From: CAVVDY01 sp963815775
GTDB taxonomy: Bacteria > Acidobacteriota > Terriglobia > Terriglobales > Acidobacteriaceae
Assembly (NCBI GenBank): GCA_963815775.1
Contig: CAWFIB010000021.1
Coordinates: 62,001 to 126,000 of the forward strand
DNA: 64,000 nt
Direction: 5' to 3'
Shown here: in pieces, positions 35,203-42,412 of the stretch
Position numbering within the stretch: the first letter of the stretch is position 1
Layout: the number at the start of each line of letters is the position of its first letter
The notes under the pieces: generated by a model
Seen by the model: the letters and a program-made list of their open reading frames with translations, nothing else
Told to the model about the DNA's origin: nothing
Database searches by the model: none
Translations under genes and position numbers: made by a program

Positions 35203-35540
35203 TGTTCGCACTATTTGCAGCAGCCGCGGGAACGCAGACGGCGTTCGTCATGTTCGGATGCGCGCTCTTCGCCGTGGCCCTGTTCGTATATGTCTTCTAC
35301 GGGCTGGACGACATTGAAGCCGGCGAGGCTAAAACCCGCCTCAGCTATCTGGCCGAGCGCAAGGACGCTACCTACGAAAACCTGCGCGACCTGAACTTCG
35401 AATACAAGGCGGGCAAGCTGAGCGAACAAGATTACGCCATGCAGCGGGCAGCGCTGGAAGACGAGGCGGCGGCGATCCTGGCGGAGATGGAAGCCATCGA
35501 TACGCGCCACCATGCGACGCCTACCCGGGGGAATGCATGA
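35202..35540 (+). CDS. CcmI-like small membrane protein
   Basis: The 112-residue product has an N-terminal membrane helix (AFVMFGCALFAVALFVYVFYG), then a helical cytoplasmic or periplasmic part with ENLRDLNFEYKAGKLSEQDY. That motif is typical of the N-terminal region of CcmI/zinc-ribbon cytochrome biogenesis proteins. Its position directly after ccmH (1-base overlap) supports a role in apocytochrome handling. It lacks the TPR C-terminus of full CcmI. The stop overlaps an ATG at 35537 (ATGA). Confidence 0.7.
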   Translation: MFALFAAAAGTQTAFVMFGCALFAVALFVYVFYGLDDIEAGEAKTRLSYLAERKDATYENLRDLNFEYKAGKLSEQDYAMQRAALEDEAAAILAEMEAIDTRHHATPTRGNA

Positions 35541-35544
35541 AAGT

Positions 35545-35950
35545 CGGGTGGAGCACCGCTTCAGCGGTGCAGGCATGGGATGCTTCGCACGGTTCGGCTT
35601 TAGCCGCTGAGGGAAAACAAAAGCAGGTCCTTCGGGGACTGAAGTCCCCTCAGGAGGACAAAAGAAACGGAGGCGGCCGCACATGCACGCCTAAAGGCGT
35701 GCTCCATTCCGCTGACGTCAATACATATGTCGTCCCCGGGGGACTCAGCACAGATTTGCGCGTGTGCCCAGCACTCCGCCTGCGGCTCCGTGCTGGGCTA
35801 TCATCTCCCCGCCCCCAAGGGGCTGGTGCGTCGGGGGGCGCGCAGTTGTGGCAAACCAATCGACCTGCGACGCAACTTATGTCCCCGGCTGAAGCCGGGC
35901 CGGAGAAAAAAAGACCGGCGTTTCGGCACGACCAAGGTCGTGCCCTGACT
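35545..35950. repeat. REP cluster at the start of the downstream ccm gene
   Basis: Several palindromes lie in series: GAGCACCGCTTCAGCGGTGC, CGGCTTTAGCCGCTGAGGG, GGGGACTGAAGTCCCCTC, GCACGCCTAAAGGCGTGC, then further pairs to about 35950 (GGCTGAAGCCGGGCC; GGCACGACCAAGGTCGTGCC). The first two read in reverse as a type II doublet. The cluster is open in the frame of the following gene. Confidence 0.7.
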
Positions 35951-37213
35951 CGTTTCATCGTATCCCTGATCACCATTCTTGTTCTGTCGACCCTTGCCGT
36001 CGCCCAGAACATTACCGGCACGGTCACCAATGGCACCACCGGCAAGCCTGCCGCCGGAGCTGACGTTACGCTCCTCTCGCTCTCGCAGGGCATGCAGGAG
36101 ATCGGCTCGACCAAGACCGATGCGCAGGGCAAGTTCTCGTTTCCGCCTCCATCGGACCGCGCGCCGCACATGGTGCGGGTGACGATGGGCGGTGTCAGCT
36201 ACTTTCCCCAGAGCGGCCCGCTGATGCCGGGCGTGACCACTACCCAGGTCACGGTGTACGAGTCGGCCAAAAAGGTTGAGCCGCTGAATCAGACGGTCGA
36301 GGTTGACCGCTACCAGAGCGACGACGGCAAGCAGTTGCAGGTGATCGCGCTGTTCGCGGTTCAGAATGCGTCAAGTCCGCCGCGCACGCTGGACTCCGAT
36401 CACACCTTCTCCTTTGCGCTGCCGGCGGAAGCGCAACTGGATTCGAGCGACGCCAAGGGCCCGGGCGGGCAGCCCATCTCCAGCCCGGCGACCGAGACGA
36501 ACCAGAAAAATACTTACGCATTCAGCTTTCCGCTAAAGCCCGGCGAGACGCAGTTTCAGATTTCCTACCACCTGCCCTACAGCGGCGAGGCCAGCTTCGC
36601 GCCCAAGCCGCTGGCCGATGTGCAGCACTTTGTGGTCATGCTGCCTAAGGGCATGAGCTTCACGCCGAAGAACGCGCAACTGTTCCAGTCGATGCCGGAC
36701 AAGTCAGGCTCGACCATCATGGTGGCCACCGACGTCAAGGCTGGTCAGCAACTGGCGTACAGCGTCGCCGGCACGGGCGTCTTCCAGCAGGAAGGACAAG
36801 AGGAGGCCGGCGCGGGTGATGGCGGAGGCGGCGGTGCGATGGGCGGAGGACAAGCGGCGGCCACCGACAATCGCCCCGGCGGCGGACTGGGCGCGCCCAT
36901 CGATGCACCCGACCCGCTATACAACTACCGCGCCATCATTCTGGGCGTGTTCGCCGTGGTGCTGGTGATGGGCGGCTTCTACGTGATCTCGAAGACGAAT
37001 CAGCGGCCGCAGCCGGCTGTCGCGGAGGGCCCACGCATTGATGCTCCGGTGACGGGTGATCGTTCGACGATGCTGCTCGAAGCCATGAAAGAAGAGTTGT
37101 TCCAGTTGGAGATCGATCGCCAGCAAGGGAAGGTCAGCGAAGAAGAGTACGCCAAAGCCAAAGCCGCGCTGGATGAGACGATGCGTAGGGCGCTGGCGAG
37201 GAAGTCAGTGTAG
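35879..37213 (+). CDS. Secreted/membrane protein with carboxypeptidase-regulatory-like domain
   Basis: The 444-residue product has a signal segment (FIVSLITILVLSTLAVA), a carboxypeptidase-regulatory-like domain (ITGTVTNGTTGKPAAGADVT), a large beta-rich part, a Gly-rich linker and a membrane helix (AIILGVFAVVLVMGGFYVI). A C-terminal helical hairpin reads KEELFQLEIDRQQGKVSEEEY. That last motif resembles the one in the preceding CcmI-like protein. The start is uncertain: the frame is open from 35537, overlapping the previous stop (ATGA), but the first 114 residues would be REP-encoded. I use the ATG at 35879. It is probably part of the cytochrome maturation operon. Confidence 0.7.
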   Translation: MSPAEAGPEKKRPAFRHDQGRALTRFIVSLITILVLSTLAVAQNITGTVTNGTTGKPAAGADVTLLSLSQGMQEIGSTKTDAQGKFSFPPPSDRAPHMVRVTMGGVSYFPQSGPLMPGVTTTQVTVYESAKKVEPLNQTVEVDRYQSDDGKQLQVIALFAVQNASSPPRTLDSDHTFSFALPAEAQLDSSDAKGPGGQPISSPATETNQKNTYAFSFPLKPGETQFQISYHLPYSGEASFAPKPLADVQHFVVMLPKGMSFTPKNAQLFQSMPDKSGSTIMVATDVKAGQQLAYSVAGTGVFQQEGQEEAGAGDGGGGGAMGGGQAAATDNRPGGGLGAPIDAPDPLYNYRAIILGVFAVVLVMGGFYVISKTNQRPQPAVAEGPRIDAPVTGDRSTMLLEAMKEELFQLEIDRQQGKVSEEEYAKAKAALDETMRRALARKSV

Positions 37214-37236
37214 GGTTGAGCCGCAAGGGAACGAAG

Positions 37237-38127
37237 CTATCCGAGTTTCCGCAAGAGGTAACTATTGGCTAATTTCAGCCCAATCGTTGCACCCTTTTGG
37301 TTTCCCGCCGCAAAGATCAGCACAAACAGCAAAGCGCCTCTCGAGTTATATAGATATCCGGGTTTAGCAACTGCGACGAACTCCTTTCGGAGTTGCTCTA
37401 GGTAAAAGTCGGTGATCTGTGTCTGGTCGGCGGTTTTATGTACCTGCTCTACGATTTCGGTCGGATCGAGTATCGACCGCCAAAAACTAGAGCCATAGAA
37501 CTTTGTCTCCCAATCCGTCGTTCCGAAAATGCGGGTCAGGCGATCCGCCCATGCGCTTGGTGGTTTTCTATCCTTCACCAGCATGCGGTTAATTGCGCTG
37601 TAAGGAAACAGAATCCACAAATCGACCGCCTGCGTCCTCGCAATGGCCTTTATAACATCCCACTCGACAGATGCGCCAAAAGGATCGAGAAATACTACTG
37701 CTCGCTGCCTTCTGGTATCCATCTCCGCGCACCACTGCAGTAGTGCCGCGTTTGCATCTTGATTAAGGATCTTGATATCCCGGCCTGAGAATCTCTCGGC
37801 CAGTTTACGAAGCTCTACACATTTGGCGGCATCCTTTTCGATGAACAGATAGTGATCGAACGGGGGCTCCACCTCGAGCGCACGCTGCACGCTCCCCTTT
37901 CGAAACTCCTCTTCCGCTTCGGCGATCTCCGGGAATATCTCTGCAAATACGCCGGGCTCCGGTCTGGGGATCACCCCCGTCCCAGCAAAAGCATCGACGT
38001 AGCTAATCTCAAAGTACTGCGCCTTGGGGTTTCGCTCGAAGATCTTGCGATAGGCGCGCAGATATTTGCTCAGCACTTCGAGTTTTTGCTGAGTCCAGGG
38101 ACCGCCGAACATGCTTTGCTGAGTCAT
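37237..38127 (-). CDS. tcmP: Three-Cys-motif partner protein TcmP
   Basis: The 296-residue product matches TcmP: N-terminal GGPWTQQKLEVLSKYLRAYR (split by a turn), the methyltransferase-like motif SYVDAFAGTG, YLFIEKDAAKCVEL, a central VVFLDPFGASVEWDVIKAIA, then DLWILFPYSAINRML. TcmP is defined by its association with three-Cys-motif (DUF5131, phage Gp37/Gp68-like) proteins. Such a gene is divergently transcribed next door, and the two share a 166-base promoter region. The combination is found in mobile and phage contexts; its activity is unknown. Confidence 0.85.
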   Translation of the reverse strand: MTQQSMFGGPWTQQKLEVLSKYLRAYRKIFERNPKAQYFEISYVDAFAGTGVIPRPEPGVFAEIFPEIAEAEEEFRKGSVQRALEVEPPFDHYLFIEKDAAKCVELRKLAERFSGRDIKILNQDANAALLQWCAEMDTRRQRAVVFLDPFGASVEWDVIKAIARTQAVDLWILFPYSAINRMLVKDRKPPSAWADRLTRIFGTTDWETKFYGSSFWRSILDPTEIVEQVHKTADQTQITDFYLEQLRKEFVAVAKPGYLYNSRGALLFVLIFAAGNQKGATIGLKLANSYLLRKLG

Positions 38128-38293
38128 ATTTGAGCAATTTCATTGTCTCAGAACACCTACAAGCCCGCCTGTTAACTGGTAGTATACTGGCGAACAAAAA
38201 GAGAAGATAGCCCACTGCCGTTGATGTACAAATAGGCAGATCCCAAGCAGCGGGACCGCTGCTAGTATCAAGAGGTTGGGTGAGGGGAAGTTC

Positions 38294-39148
38294 TTGAGCG
38301 AACGCTCCAAAATAGAGTGGACGGATACCACGTGGAATCCTCTGAGGGGCTGTACGAAGATCAGTCCCGGCTGTAAGCATTGTTATGCCGAGACCTTCGC
38401 CGAACGGTTCCGCGGCGTTCCGGGCCATCCTTACGAGCAGGGGTTCGATCTCCGCCTCGTTCCAGAGAAGCTGTCAGAGCCTTTCCGGTGGCCGAGCGCA
38501 AGGAAGATTTTCGTCAATAGCATGAGCGACCTTTTCCAACCTGATGTGCCAGATGAGTACATCGAGGACGTGGTCAGGGTGATGGTGGAGGCAAACTGGC
38601 ACATATATCAAGTTCTTACCAAACGCTCCGAACGGCTTCGCACTATGCTCTCGGGACGTCTCAGGTTTGCTGCCGACAAGCCCCACATCTGGTGGGGCGT
38701 CAGTGTGGAGGATAAATGCTACGGGTTGCCGAGACTAGACGATTTGCGCGACACTCCGGCGCGGGTGAAGTTCGCATCGATCGAACCGCTGCTTGAGGAC
38801 TTAGGGCATTTCGATATTTCTGGTGTTCATTGGGCGATTGTTGGCGGCGAGAGCGGACCAGGTGCCCGGAAAATGCAGAAATCATGGGTCGAAAACATTT
38901 TCCGGCTTTGCCGCAGGGCAGGAGTAGCATTTTTCTTCAAGCAATGGGGCGGTATTCACAAGACCACCGCCGGTCGGCAACTAAACGGTCGCACTTACGA
39001 CGAGATACCCGTTATCGAGGCGCATAGTGTTCCCGAAAAAAATGCTCGGGGCGCGGCTATGGGCAAGTGGGAGCGGAAAGCCGCGCAATGGCAGAATGTG
39101 CTACAGGTCGACCGTGGCGTTGCAATCGTCCAGGAGATTGCTAGTTAG
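38294..39148 (+). CDS. DUF5131 three-Cys-motif protein (phage Gp37/Gp68-like)
   Basis: The product has the family start SKIEWTDTTWNPLRGCTKIS and the three cysteines in GCTKISPGCKHCYAE (CX6CX2C). Downstream are WPSARKIFVNSMSDLF, QVLTKRSERL, WWGVSVED, VKFASIEPLLEDLG, and VGGESGPGAR. The Cys arrangement resembles but is not identical to radical-SAM proteins, so iron-sulfur binding is an inference. I place the start at a TTG with GAGGGGAAG upstream; a TTG 18 bases earlier is possible. It pairs with the divergent tcmP. Confidence 0.85.
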   Translation: MSERSKIEWTDTTWNPLRGCTKISPGCKHCYAETFAERFRGVPGHPYEQGFDLRLVPEKLSEPFRWPSARKIFVNSMSDLFQPDVPDEYIEDVVRVMVEANWHIYQVLTKRSERLRTMLSGRLRFAADKPHIWWGVSVEDKCYGLPRLDDLRDTPARVKFASIEPLLEDLGHFDISGVHWAIVGGESGPGARKMQKSWVENIFRLCRRAGVAFFFKQWGGIHKTTAGRQLNGRTYDEIPVIEAHSVPEKNARGAAMGKWERKAAQWQNVLQVDRGVAIVQEIAS

Positions 39149-39155
39149 CTTCTTC

Positions 39156-40241
39156 TCACCCACTATGCCTGATATGCATCACGTCGCCGTCTTTCACGAT
39201 GTACTCTTTGCCTTCGAGGCGCAGGGTGCCGTGGGCGCGAGCTTGGGCTTCGGAGCCGGCTTCCAGCAACTGGTCCCAGTGAATCGTTTCGGCGCGGATG
39301 AAGTGATGTGACAGGTCGGTGTGAATCGCGCCGGCGGCGTCGACGGCCTTTGAGCCGCGCTCCACGGTCCAGGCGCGGCATTCGTCTTCGCCCACGGTGA
39401 AGAACGAGATCAGGCCCAGCAATTCATAGCTCTTGCGGATGAGGCGCACTAGCCCGCTTTCCTTCAGTCCGTAGCTGGAGAGGAATTCGGCGGCGTCTTC
39501 CGGACCCATTTCGGCCAGCTCGGCTTCCACTTTGGCGCAGACGGCGAGCGCTCCGGTGTTCGAACGCGACGCGACTTCGGTTAGCCCGTACTTTTCGACA
39601 GCGGCTTCCAGATCGCTGCCCAGCGACGTGCTCTCGCCGATGTTGAGTACGTAGAGGATGGGCTTCTCGCTGAGGAACATGAAGCCGCGCACCCGCTTCT
39701 TGTCGTCGGGCGTCATCTCCATCTCGCGCAGCGGGCGCTCGGTTTCGAGGTGGATTTTGGCTCGCTTGAGCAGCTCGTCTTCCTTCTCCAGCTCAGGCGT
39801 ACGCATCTTCTTCAAATCTTTTTCCAGGCGCTCGAGGCGCTTTTCCACCTGACCGAGATCGGTGACGATGAGATCGAAATCGATGTTCTTGATGTCGCGC
39901 AGGGGATCGACCGGGCCGACATGCGGAATGGACGGATCGTCAAAGACCCGCACCACGTGGGCCAAGGCGTCTACATTGCGCAGGTTGGCGGCAAAGGCGG
40001 TTTCCTTCAGCGCCTCCTGGCTGAGGGCGGCGACGTCGGCGTACTCGACGCTGGCGTGGATGAGCTTCTTGGGGTTGTAGAGCGCGGCCAGGCGATCGAG
40101 CCGGTCGTCGGGAACCCTGGCGACACCGAGGTGCGCCTCGCGCGGATTGCCGTGCGAGCGTTGCGAGACGTCCTGCCCGGTGAGCATGACGAAGAGCGAA
40201 GTTTTGCCTACCTGCGGCAGGCCGATGATTCCGGTCTTCAT
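39156..40241 (-). CDS. ychF: Redox-regulated ATPase YchF (Obg-like)
   Basis: This 361-residue P-loop ATPase of the OBG family begins MKTGIIGLPQVGKTSLFVML. The P-loop is GLPQVGKT, where most YchF proteins have Asn and Ser at the variable positions. The G4-like NIGES is present, and the C-terminal TGS domain ends with REYIVKDGDVMHIRH-like sequence. It binds the ribosome and influences translation and oxidative-stress responses. The heptamer array 40248-40327 begins 7 bases upstream of the start, where the ribosome-binding site should be. Confidence 0.9.
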   Translation of the reverse strand: MKTGIIGLPQVGKTSLFVMLTGQDVSQRSHGNPREAHLGVARVPDDRLDRLAALYNPKKLIHASVEYADVAALSQEALKETAFAANLRNVDALAHVVRVFDDPSIPHVGPVDPLRDIKNIDFDLIVTDLGQVEKRLERLEKDLKKMRTPELEKEDELLKRAKIHLETERPLREMEMTPDDKKRVRGFMFLSEKPILYVLNIGESTSLGSDLEAAVEKYGLTEVASRSNTGALAVCAKVEAELAEMGPEDAAEFLSSYGLKESGLVRLIRKSYELLGLISFFTVGEDECRAWTVERGSKAVDAAGAIHTDLSHHFIRAETIHWDQLLEAGSEAQARAHGTLRLEGKEYIVKDGDVMHIRHSG

Positions 40242-40247
40242 AAGAAA

Positions 40248-40327
40248 GTTGTCAGTGGCCAGTTGTCGGTTGTCGGTAACGGCTACGTTCCAAGCTATCA
40301 GCTTCGAGCCGCCAGCCGCCAGCTTGG
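40248..40327. repeat. 7-bp tandem arrays (GTTGTCG and AGCNNNN units)
   Basis: Five units starting with G (GTTGTCA, GTGGCCA, GTTGTCG twice, GTAACGG) are followed, after about 10 bases, by five units starting with AGC (AGCTATC, AGCTTCG, AGCCGCC twice, AGCTTGG). The array is immediately upstream of ychF. Confidence 0.85.
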
Positions 40328-40382
40328 GGGGCAGGTTCCGGGGGTCGCGTGTCAGATTGGGACGGCGAGCTCTGTATCAGGG

Positions 40383-40515
40383 CCCGACTTCCAGTCGGGC
40401 CGAAATGGCATCAAGAGGATAAGGGCCTCACCCCCCGAAGACACGATCTGTTTGCAGTGGCTAAAGCCGTTTGATTGTTAAAGCCTTTTGTCGCCCGGCT
40501 GAAGCCCAGCCCTGA
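40383..40515. repeat. REP palindromes, including a type II-like doublet
   Basis: GGCCCGACTTCCAGTCGGGCC is a 21-base palindrome at about 40381-40401. From about 40456, CAGTGGCTAAAGCC and GGCTGAAGCCCAGCC form a pair with the spacing of type II doublets. The region fills the gap between ychF and the DUF4149 gene. Confidence 0.65.
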
Positions 40516-40541
40516 CACAAAGCGGGCCTCGCGAACGTGTG

Positions 40542-41027
40542 CTATCCCGAAATCCGCCGGGCCGTGGCGTAGACCAGCACCAATCCCAGGAGGAGCACGG
40601 CGCCCTCCACGCGGGTGGACCAGACGTGCAGCCGGTTGAACTCGACGCGGCGGGCGTCGTCGGGTGGGACGTTGTCGATGAAGCCCATCTCGTTGCGCAG
40701 CACTGCCATGCGCGAGGCAATGCCGAACATGGCGATGAGCGTCAGCAGGATCATGGCGTAGATCAGCAGATTGCGAAGCGCGAACGGGTGGGCCGCGCCG
40801 TCAACTATGCGGGCGTCGATCATGGACGCCGCGGCGAAGATGACGCCGCACACCAGGCCCATCCAGTGCATGATCCCGAGGCTGCGATTCACCACGTTGC
40901 CGGCGAATTGCCGCGCGGGCAGAATGCCGGGATGAAACACCGTCGGCGCCAGGACGAAGGCGAAGAAGATCAGCCCGCCGACCCAGACGACCAGCGAAAA
41001 CAGCATCAAGAAGCGAATGAAGGACAT
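40542..41027 (-). CDS. DUF4149 membrane protein
   Basis: The 161-residue product begins MSFIRFLMLFSLVVWVGGL and has four hydrophobic helices. Features include FFAFVLAPTVFHPGILPAR, GLVCGVIFAAASMI, and a C-terminal LHVWSTRVEGAVLLLGLVLVY (split by turns). This order matches DUF4149-type inner-membrane proteins related to CopD-like domains. The role is unknown. The start at 41027 is chosen because the helix begins there; upstream sequence is heptamer array and REP. Confidence 0.75.
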   Translation of the reverse strand: MSFIRFLMLFSLVVWVGGLIFFAFVLAPTVFHPGILPARQFAGNVVNRSLGIMHWMGLVCGVIFAAASMIDARIVDGAAHPFALRNLLIYAMILLTLIAMFGIASRMAVLRNEMGFIDNVPPDDARRVEFNRLHVWSTRVEGAVLLLGLVLVYATARRISG

Positions 41028-41037
41028 GGGAAGAAGC

Positions 41038-41065
41038 CCTTGGCCTTTGGCTTTTGGCTCTTGGC
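41038..41065. repeat. 7-bp tandem array (NYTTGGC units)
   Basis: Four units, CCTTGGC, CTTTGGC, TTTTGGC and TCTTGGC, begin 11 bases upstream of the DUF4149 start codon. Confidence 0.8.
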
Positions 41066-41109
41066 CACGCAAGGCCGGAAAGGTCATTCTAACCGAGGGC
41101 TGAGGCGTG

Positions 41110-41180
41110 GCGCCCCTGAAGGGGCTCGGGTTGTTGGAGGGCTCTATTTCCCAGCGCTTCCGCGCTGGGCTCGAATTGTT
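41110..41180 (+). repeat. Type I REP doublet (copy 2)
   Basis: The copy reads CGCCCCTGAAGGGGCTC, a 30-base spacer, then CAGCGCTTCCGCGCTGGGCT and CGAATTGTT. It matches copies at 34237-34308 (reversed) and 42102-42172 in the outer parts, not in the spacer. Confidence 0.8.
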
Positions 41181-41222
41181 TCGGTCCTTTGCACTCACGG
41201 CCGCTCACCACCAGGGCATGGA

Positions 41223-41305
41223 ACATGATTCTGATTTCTCCTTCTCGGTGAACATGATTCTGATTTCTCCTTCTCGGTGCCTCGGTGCCTCGGTGCCTCG
41301 GTGGT
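41223..41305. repeat. 29-bp direct repeat followed by 8-bp repeats
   Basis: GAACATGATTCTGATTTCTC plus CTTCTCGGT is present twice in succession (29-base unit), followed by three copies of GCCTCGGT and the closing CGGTGGTGAATC also found at 23080-23094. It lies between the type I REP and coaE. Confidence 0.8.
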
Positions 41306-41436
41306 GAATCTCCTTCGCACCGCGCCTCAGGGCCATTCCCATCGCCCAAATTCGTCGCCCGTATATACTGCCTTGGGTTCGTGCCCCGGATAATGCTCAA
41401 GAACGCTTTCGAGACTTCGATGCTTCCGATACCACA

Positions 41437-42054
41437 ATGCTGCGGGTAGGCCTTACCGGCGGGGTGGCGTGCGGCAAGTCGACGATCGGCCTGATGCTGG
41501 CCGCGCGCGGGGCGCACCTTCTTCAGGCGGACACGCTGGCGCACCAGCTCTATCTGCCGGGAGCGCCGGTGTACGACGCTGTGGTACAGGCGTTTGGCGA
41601 AGACATCGTGCGCAGCGACGGCTTCATCGACCGCGCCGCGCTGGCCAACAAGGCGTTTCCCAACCGGATTAGCGAACTGAACGCGATTGTGCATCCGGCG
41701 GTGATTGCGGTGCAAAATGCCTGGCTGGCCGAGGTGGAGAAAAGCGACCCGCACGGCATCGCGGTGCTGGAGGCGGCGTTGCTGATCGAGGCGGGGGCGG
41801 CGAAGGATTTCGACATAATCATCGTGGTGACCTGCCCGTTCGAGCAGAAGGTGGAGCGCTATGCACATCGGGCGGGCATCTCGCTGGAGGCGGCGCGGCA
41901 CGAGGTCGAGCGGCGCGGCGCGGCGCAGTTCAGCGACGAAGAGAAGGCCAGACGCGGCAATTATGTGATCGACAACTCCGGGCCGCTGGAGGCGACGGAG
42001 CGGCAGGTGGAGCGGGTATGGAGGGAGTTGCAGGGGGCAGCGAACGCGAAGTAG
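41437..42054 (+). CDS. coaE: Dephospho-CoA kinase
   Basis: CoaE phosphorylates dephospho-CoA in the last step of coenzyme A synthesis. The 205-residue product has the P-loop GLTGGVACGKST (residues 6-17), QADTLAHQLY with the conserved Asp, ELNAIVHPAVI, and IIIVVTCPFEQKVERYAHRAG with the C-terminal conserved arginine region. Length is normal. It is preceded by repeats and followed by a REP doublet. Confidence 0.92.
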   Translation: MLRVGLTGGVACGKSTIGLMLAARGAHLLQADTLAHQLYLPGAPVYDAVVQAFGEDIVRSDGFIDRAALANKAFPNRISELNAIVHPAVIAVQNAWLAEVEKSDPHGIAVLEAALLIEAGAAKDFDIIIVVTCPFEQKVERYAHRAGISLEAARHEVERRGAAQFSDEEKARRGNYVIDNSGPLEATERQVERVWRELQGAANAK

Positions 42055-42101
42055 GCGTCCCGAGCGATCGCGAAGCAAGCATCGAGGAGCCCCATGCGTG
42101 C

Positions 42102-42172
42102 CGCCCCTGAAGGGGCTCTGGTTTCATCACCGGACTCTCACCCACCGCTCCCGCGCTGGGCTCGAATTATTG
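42102..42172 (+). repeat. Type I REP doublet (copy 3)
   Basis: The copy reads CGCCCCTGAAGGGGCTC, a spacer, then CGCTCCCGCGCTGGGCTCGA ending ATTATT. It has the same ends and length as the other two copies. A heptamer array follows 14 bases later. Confidence 0.8.
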
Positions 42173-42185
42173 AGCCTCCACAATT

Positions 42186-42213
42186 CGAAACTGCAAACTT
42201 GAAACTGGAAACT
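42186..42213. repeat. 7-bp tandem array (NNAAACT units)
   Basis: Four units, CGAAACT, GCAAACT, TGAAACT and GGAAACT, follow one another. It is the same unit class as 34681-34740. Confidence 0.8.
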
Positions 42214-42412
42214 AACCGGCACCCCCCCGCCGCGTCTAAACAGCGCGAGTTCTGATTTGTGACCTTGCCAAGTCCCAAAAGTGCCCCGTCATATTTCCAG
42301 CATCGGCGGGGCGGAACCCGCATCGAAGACAGGTATAATCAAAGGTGAGTTCTCGGGCCGTATCCCGTCGGAAACGCCCGTCCCTCCCTACAAAGATCGC
42401 GTAGCACAAACG

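Noticed and set aside
42330..42340. TATAAT upstream of the S41-like gene as a promoter
   Set aside because: A good -10 is present but no -35 is visible at 16-18 bases in very GC-rich sequence, so it was not listed as a feature.
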